Origin: Maratus speciosus
Lineage: Eukaryota > Arthropoda > Arachnida > Araneae > Salticidae
Assembly (NCBI GenBank): GCA_963932465.1
Contig: OZ010791.1
Coordinates: 318,986,283 to 319,050,282, forward strand
Direction: 5' to 3'
Length of the DNA: 64,000 bases
Shown: piece after piece, positions 59,111 to 64,000 of the stretch
How positions within the stretch are numbered: the first letter of the stretch is position 1
How the letters are laid out: the number at the start of each line of letters is the position of its first letter
The notes under the pieces: model-generated
Database searches by the model: none
What the model was told of the DNA's origin: nothing
What the model saw: the letters and a program-made list of their open reading frames with translations, nothing else
Translations under genes and position numbers: made by a program

Positions 59111-59745
59111 TATTTATCTGTGTTTTATTATACATCGTACTGTGTGTGTGTTTTAATTTCTGTTCACATATTCAAGCTTCAGGAGTCCGTTTGGGTTAGA
59201 AACAAAAATTTGACTATCGACTGGAACATTGAGATAAATTCTGTTGACGTCAAAAGAAAAAAAAACATCGTAATCAAACATCATTAATTTGATTTAATTT
59301 TAAGTCGAAAAGTAGATTTTAAGCTATTGCCTGAAAATGGCTATTAAAACATTTCAAAAGTGGACATTAAAAACGAAATGTTTTAGCGAGAATTATTTTT
59401 TTCTCTAAATATTTATGCTAATTCATAAATATAAAATGCTTCTGAATAAATTCGTCAAAACAAAATCATTTTTGTATAAATTGAACCAAATGACAAAATT
59501 TGTACCAACTCCGAAATTCGAAGTAAAATCTTGGTAGAGCTAAAATCTTTCGGCAAATAAAGTTATGGCATATGTGCATTTTTATTCGGAAAATTTTTGA
59601 CTTATATTGTAAATATAACTTATTATTTGAAATATTGTATTTAATAAAAATTAATTCTTTAATTGCTTTCTAAATTTACAATAAACACAAATTTCATTTT
59701 TCGCAAAAGGATCGAATGATCTCATGCAATTCAAAAGCAACACAA
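59111..59745. other. AT-rich Helitron interior
   Basis: No coding signal or repeat recognised. Confidence 0.4.
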
Positions 59746-59800
59746 CGGGTTGCTACTCAACTAGTATATATAAAAGAAAGTCTGGATTTTGTATTAATCA
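59746..59800 (+). mobile_element. Helitron 3' end abutting another 5' end
   Basis: ACGGGTTGCTACTCAACTAG (59744-59764) has a Helitron-like 3' end CTAG followed by T. Directly after comes ATATATAAAAGAAAGTCTGG, which resembles a Helitron 5' start. This looks like a tail-to-head junction of two related elements inside the larger Helitron. Confidence 0.5.
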
Positions 59801-60272
59801 ACGCGCAGCCCAAACTACTGAACCTAAAATCTTGAAATTTGGGGTAAAAATACTTCTTATGACACTGAGTGCCGCTAAGAAAGGATTTTCTAAAATTCCA
59901 CCCCTAAGGGTGGTAAAAAATAGAACGAAGTTTTAATAAATTCCTTAAAAATCTGATTTTATAGTCATTTTTCAACTGATAACATATTTTAGTGTATTTT
60001 TGTATGCTGAATCGAATGGTACTAACCAAATTATTTTAAGTGTAATAGTTCATGAGATATTTCATATTTTTCTAATTTGGCGCTATCTTTGGCGCCAAAA
60101 CCTCAAATTTTCAAGTGATAATTTCTAAAAACTCATTCTCTTCATTCTGTGACTATAGCAAGGGAAGAAATTCAAATTGAATAATTTTTTAATCAATTAT
60201 TTTGCTTAAATATTTAAAACAACTATGTCAGTTAGAAAAAAAAATTTAAACGCCTCAAAAATTAAAACTAAA

Positions 60273-60293
60273 TAATAATAATAATAATAATAA
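60273..60293. repeat. (AAT)n microsatellite
   Basis: Seven AAT units; the minus frame 60206-60409 with a Tyr run reads through it. Confidence 0.9.
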
Positions 60294-61310
60294 ACTGTTG
60301 TATTTTTTCGTTCTGTCAACACTATGCCAAAATGTATGGTATCGCGCCATTTATTTCTACGCTTAGCGTGCAAACGATTTTTATTGCAAACCGTGCCAAA
60401 CATTAACATTTGCTATTTATTGAACGTGAATATTTTTTATGAGTATTATTCCATTGTAATCTCGTAAAACTTTTTAATTTGTTATTTTTTTAATAGAAAA
60501 TATTTATTTTTAAATTCTAACTTACATTTATTTCTGACACTGATATGGATTTTACGATTTGGCAGTTACTTGATGACGAGGAAGGTGTAATAAAATTATT
60601 TCAGAACTAGGAATTATACCTATAAAAATGTTTTGTTAAAAAACGTTGAACGTCTTCATTCAAAAATTAAATGTTTACTGCAATGACAGATATGCTTATT
60701 ACGTACGCCACGCTACAATGATAACCTGAAAGACATTACAATTCGAGACCTGCAGATTAAATTGGCTTTATTTTATTATTTCATTGTAAAATATTTATTT
60801 TTCCTTTTAAGTATTGCTTTGTATTGATTTAAAAAAATAGTTTCTGAAAGTCTATAATTTTCAAATGTTATATATTTTAAATGCTCATTTTTGTATCAAC
60901 AAAATTACTTTTTTTTTCAAATGTTTCATTTCATTTTGCGCTAATTATTATGCTTGGCGACAACGGTGTTGGTATAGCGGAAAAATACCAAAACAGTTAC
61001 TGATTTTATTTAAAATACAAAGAAAAAGAGTTTAATAAGAAATAAATGTTATAAAAAGGAAATATTCAATTTAAGTATGAAAGCAATGTTTGTACTGTTT
61101 AAAAAAGTGTTCATATTCAAAGGTTTAAATAGAAAAATATTTTCCAATTTGCCATTTGATCCTATATGGATAAACAGAAAAAATGGATACTTTTATGTTA
61201 GCCGTAAATAAATCTCTCCAATAGCATTTTATAAATCGCAAATACCAATACTTACAATTTTACTCATCATCATCTACTATATTTACAAAACGGAAATTCT
61301 TATTTCATTC
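60294..61310. other. AT-rich Helitron interior
   Basis: No exon, domain or element end seen. Confidence 0.4.
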
Positions 61311-61319
61311 TGATTGACT

Positions 61320-62290
61320 ATAACTCAGGTTCTACTGAACATATTTTTGTAGAACGTGCACTGTTAGTTGGGTAATTTGTTTTAGAAGTAATGTGAAAAA
61401 TATGTTTTAATGTAAAAAATAGTTCTACTTTGAATTAGTGATAAGTACGGGACTTTTAAAATTAGGTGAACCCGATTATGAAAGATTACCTTTAATGTAT
61501 AGTTCTACTAAATGGATTTTGATGCTATGCCGGAATGTTCTCTGTGATGTAGTAAATTACTATAAGAGTATGTACGCTATATGCAATGTTTATAGAGAAT
61601 ATATATTCTATAAAGGTGTGCAGGGTTTCTTAAAAAATCCAGTGGGTATATAAAATAGGCCTAACCCTACATCCCTGATAGTTCTATAATCTGGTTAACG
61701 CGATTATGGAAGATATATTTAAATTTAACTATCTATAATATGTATGAAATGCAAAGAGAAATTTCGTTTGGGCCGCTTACAACTTGAGTTCAGCTGAATA
61801 GATTTTTGATGGGACTTACATTGTTAGATAATTTTTCAGAAAAAAAAAAAAAAATAGTACGTCATATCGTTCTACTATGCTTATTTAAATAATTATCGGA
61901 GGAAATTCAAAATCAGAAGAACACGATTATGAAAGATTGGCTTTTTTAAAGGTTCTGCTGGGTGGATTCTGGTAAGACAAACTGTTAATTAGATAATTTT
62001 TAGGGACCGTTTTGGTACATTTGCCAGTTTAAAAGATTCTGCTAAGTGGATTTTGGTGGAACTTGTTCAGTTAATTTTTCAGGGAATATTTTAGTATAAA
62101 ACACATATCGTTCTAGGTTGCTTGGTTATAGGATTTTGGATGAAAGTTCTAGAATGAGGTGAGCCCAATTATAAAAGATTAGCCTTCTTTATAGTTTCTA
62201 TTGGATGGAATCTGATGAGAATTGCATTGATAAATTTTCAGAGGAAGGGTATAAGTATATTACATATTGTTCTATCGTACTTTACCAAAT
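61320..62290 (+). repeat. Diverged tandem repeats in Helitron 3' part
   Basis: Repeated phrases GGTTCTACTG, TGGATTTTG(G/A)TG, ACTGTTAGTTGGGTAATTT, AATTAGGTGAACCCGATTATG and GAAAGATTA recur near 61328, 61505, 61790, 61950, 62040 and 62200 at irregular spacing. The 71-codon frame 61438-61653 is inside the array and not a gene. Confidence 0.6.
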
Positions 62291-62524
62291 ACTACAGTAA
62301 AGGATCAACTAAAGAAGTTGGTTCTTAGCAGCTCCAATTTTGTCCGTCTCAATAGAAAATACAATGGTATAATAACGTCCATATCGTTTGTAGCAATTCG
62401 GATGGGTATGCAATGTTAATGTCCATATTGCTTTCAAACGAATGATCAAATTCACAGATAAATTTCGTTTGATTCTTGGTTTGTTTAGAAAAACAGACCA
62501 GCGAAGCGGGCGAAGGCTGCTAGT

Positions 62525-64000
62525 CATTTATATAGAATAAAATGTTTGTGTTCTTCTCATCTAATTAACAATAATATTAAAAAAGTAATTTATGATGCAT
62601 AAAATCATGGTTTTCCAAAAACTTCATATATTCGTTAATATACAATTAGTACTTACATGATCTATTTAAAAAAAAAAAAAAAAAAAAAAAACATCCGTAA
62701 ACAAAATTACCAAAAAAAAATTATAAAATAAAAAGATATTTATAAAAAATTAAAAATTGTAAAATAATAATAAACAATTACTATAGGATGGTTGGGTAGG
62801 TAGATGTTAGAGTACGGAGGAGGGGGGTGTTGTCTGGATAATACGCAATGGTTAATTTATATTTTAAAAAAATGGGGCTTTTGTATTATAACTACATTTC
62901 TATTACGTATTTTTTATGGATGTTGATTTGATGTTTTATATGTAAATGGTGACTTTTCCTCTTTTTTATTTCATATTAAATTTAACTTATTTAATCACAT
63001 TTAATATGAACTTATTTTTAATTTAGTTTACTCAGGACAATATCATATTAATTAATAATGGTATACCATCTTTTTAGTGATTATTATGCATATAGGTTTA
63101 TTTGATATAACTAATGTTATACTGTATGCATTAAAATTGGGTAAATAGTTTATATTATTATTCCTCCATACTATTTAATATTGTTTTATTTTCAACTTTG
63201 TATTCCATGATTAATTATCGGTTTATATGTTTCATTGTCACAATCATATTTTTTTAGCTTTTTTATGGCTGATATAAGGATAATTCACACACTATATCTG
63301 TGTTCTTTTGGCTATTGGGAATTTTAGAATCTGACAATCTTATATAAACATCCATTTTTTTATTTATTTATTTTATAATTAATTAATTAATTAATTTATT
63401 TATTTTTCTTTCCTGTTCATTTTTTATATGTAATGTTAAATATTAAGACTTTTATACATTTTTATAATATATAATTTATTTTATTTTATAGCATATAGCT
63501 ATATTCCATATATTATCAAGTTTATTTATTTTAATTCTTTTTTAAATTTCTCAGTGTAGATTTAATGGTATGGTAATATAATATATTGTAAGCATTTTAT
63601 TAACATTTAATTTATAATTTTTTTTTAAATAATGATTACAGTATGGTATTGTTTATATTAGGATGTGTGTAGGAATGCAGTTGATATATTTTAATTTCAT
63701 TAGCATGTATTAGGTTCTTCTTTTAGTGACATTTGTATAATAATAATTGTTATTAAAATAAAATAATAGATGGCAGCACCATAATTTTTTTAAAGCTTCT
63801 AATAAAGTAACAATTTTAATTTTTTACACCAGGTGGTAATTAACGCTGCATACTGGCAATGTTGTAAAATTGTTATTAAACAATTTAAAATTGTTTTAGG
63901 TATTATAAATAATGTAATTATTTTTTATTTATATTATATTAATTATATTTATCGCGGTGTTTCAACATTGATTAACTGACTCCATTGGTTTTAATTTCTG
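62525..64000 (+). mobile_element. Penelope-like plus copy, 3' part
   Basis: Resumes at TCATTTATATAGAATAAAAT with the end of the RT frame, a poly-A (62669-62691) and about 1.3 kb of AT-rich 3' DNA. It is the inverse of 53201-54680, including the CACCAGGTGGTAATTAACGC block (63827). The repeat still matches at base 64000. Confidence 0.85.

Larger units (their letters stand above)
56473..62524 (+). mobile_element. Helitron, 6052 bp, with exact empty site
   Basis: It starts TCTATCTATCTATATTATAA and ends GCGAAGGCTGCTAG, the TC...CTAG ends of canonical Helitrons, with a short CAGC/GCTG stem before the end. It lies between A (56472) and T (62525). The minus Penelope copy shows the uninterrupted sequence ACTTAATCATTTATATAG, so no target bases were duplicated, as known for Helitrons. 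No Rep/helicase gene is present. The interior holds additional Helitron-like ends, a tRNA-derived palindrome and tandem repeats, so it is nonautonomous and composite. Confidence 0.85.
55206..64000 (+). mobile_element. Penelope-like element, plus copy (split by Helitron, continues past window)
   Basis: The coding part runs 55226-56472; it is then interrupted by a 6052-bp Helitron and resumes at 62525 with the RT tail and 3' untranslated DNA to the window end. With the minus copy it forms a head-to-head inverted repeat whose outer arms are 53201-54710 and 62525-64000. The right boundary is outside the window. Confidence 0.75.

Noticed and set aside
61438..61653. 71-codon frame as a Helitron cargo gene
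   Set aside because: It spans diverged tandem repeat units that do not keep the frame in neighbouring units.

Overview
The window looks like a gene-free stretch of a large, AT-rich eukaryotic genome, most likely an arthropod. A chelicerate or other large-genome arthropod is possible, but this is inference from the repeat types, not from any host gene. No host protein-coding exon, rRNA or canonical tRNA gene could be supported. Almost every open frame is a shadow inside repeats, and the real coding traces all belong to transposable elements. No prokaryotic feature (operon, Shine-Dalgarno site, CRISPR array) is present.

Layout. 1-640: tandem repeats beside a reversed fragment of a Helentron-like element head. 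3.5-4.3 kb: MITE with very long inverted repeats. 4.4-7.7 kb: Helentron-associated element (HINE/DINE-1 style) with a TA tract, a 327-bp satellite and an inserted Penelope-like reverse transcriptase fragment. 8.5-14.2 kb: diverged tandem repeats, including a ~50-bp minisatellite split by a 1-kb insertion. 15.1-22.1 kb: a Tc1-like shell holding a hAT-like element with an 8-bp target duplication, which itself holds a MITE and several repeat blocks. 22.8-32.1 kb: a minus-strand LTR retrotransposon (gag and protease remnants). Its 5' LTR is split by a pogo-like transposon, which is split in turn by a second HINE. 32.2-34.4 kb: a degraded Tc1-like gene interrupted by a smaller inverted-repeat element. 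35.8-37.9 kb: two MITEs. 42.0-43.7 kb: a complete Tc1 element (DD34E, one intron, broken frame) in one arm of a tRNA-derived palindrome. 45.6-46.0 kb: tail of a non-LTR retrotransposon. 46.9-48.4 kb: (TA)n, a ~350-bp satellite and a relic of the pogo 3' end. 51.3-52.4 kb: Tigger-like MITE. 52.5-64 kb: a third HINE head, then two Penelope-like copies head to head forming a large inverted repeat. The plus copy is split by a 6.05-kb Helitron with an exact empty site in its sister copy.

The elements do not form a working pathway. Their value is as a stratigraphic record: paralogous empty sites fix the ends of a Helitron, a Tc1 and a pogo element directly from the window. The items most worth follow-up are the palindromic tRNA-derived elements, the repeated association of Penelope-like RT with TA tracts inside HINEs, and HINE satellites in which most units carry paired YY1/Pho-like motifs.
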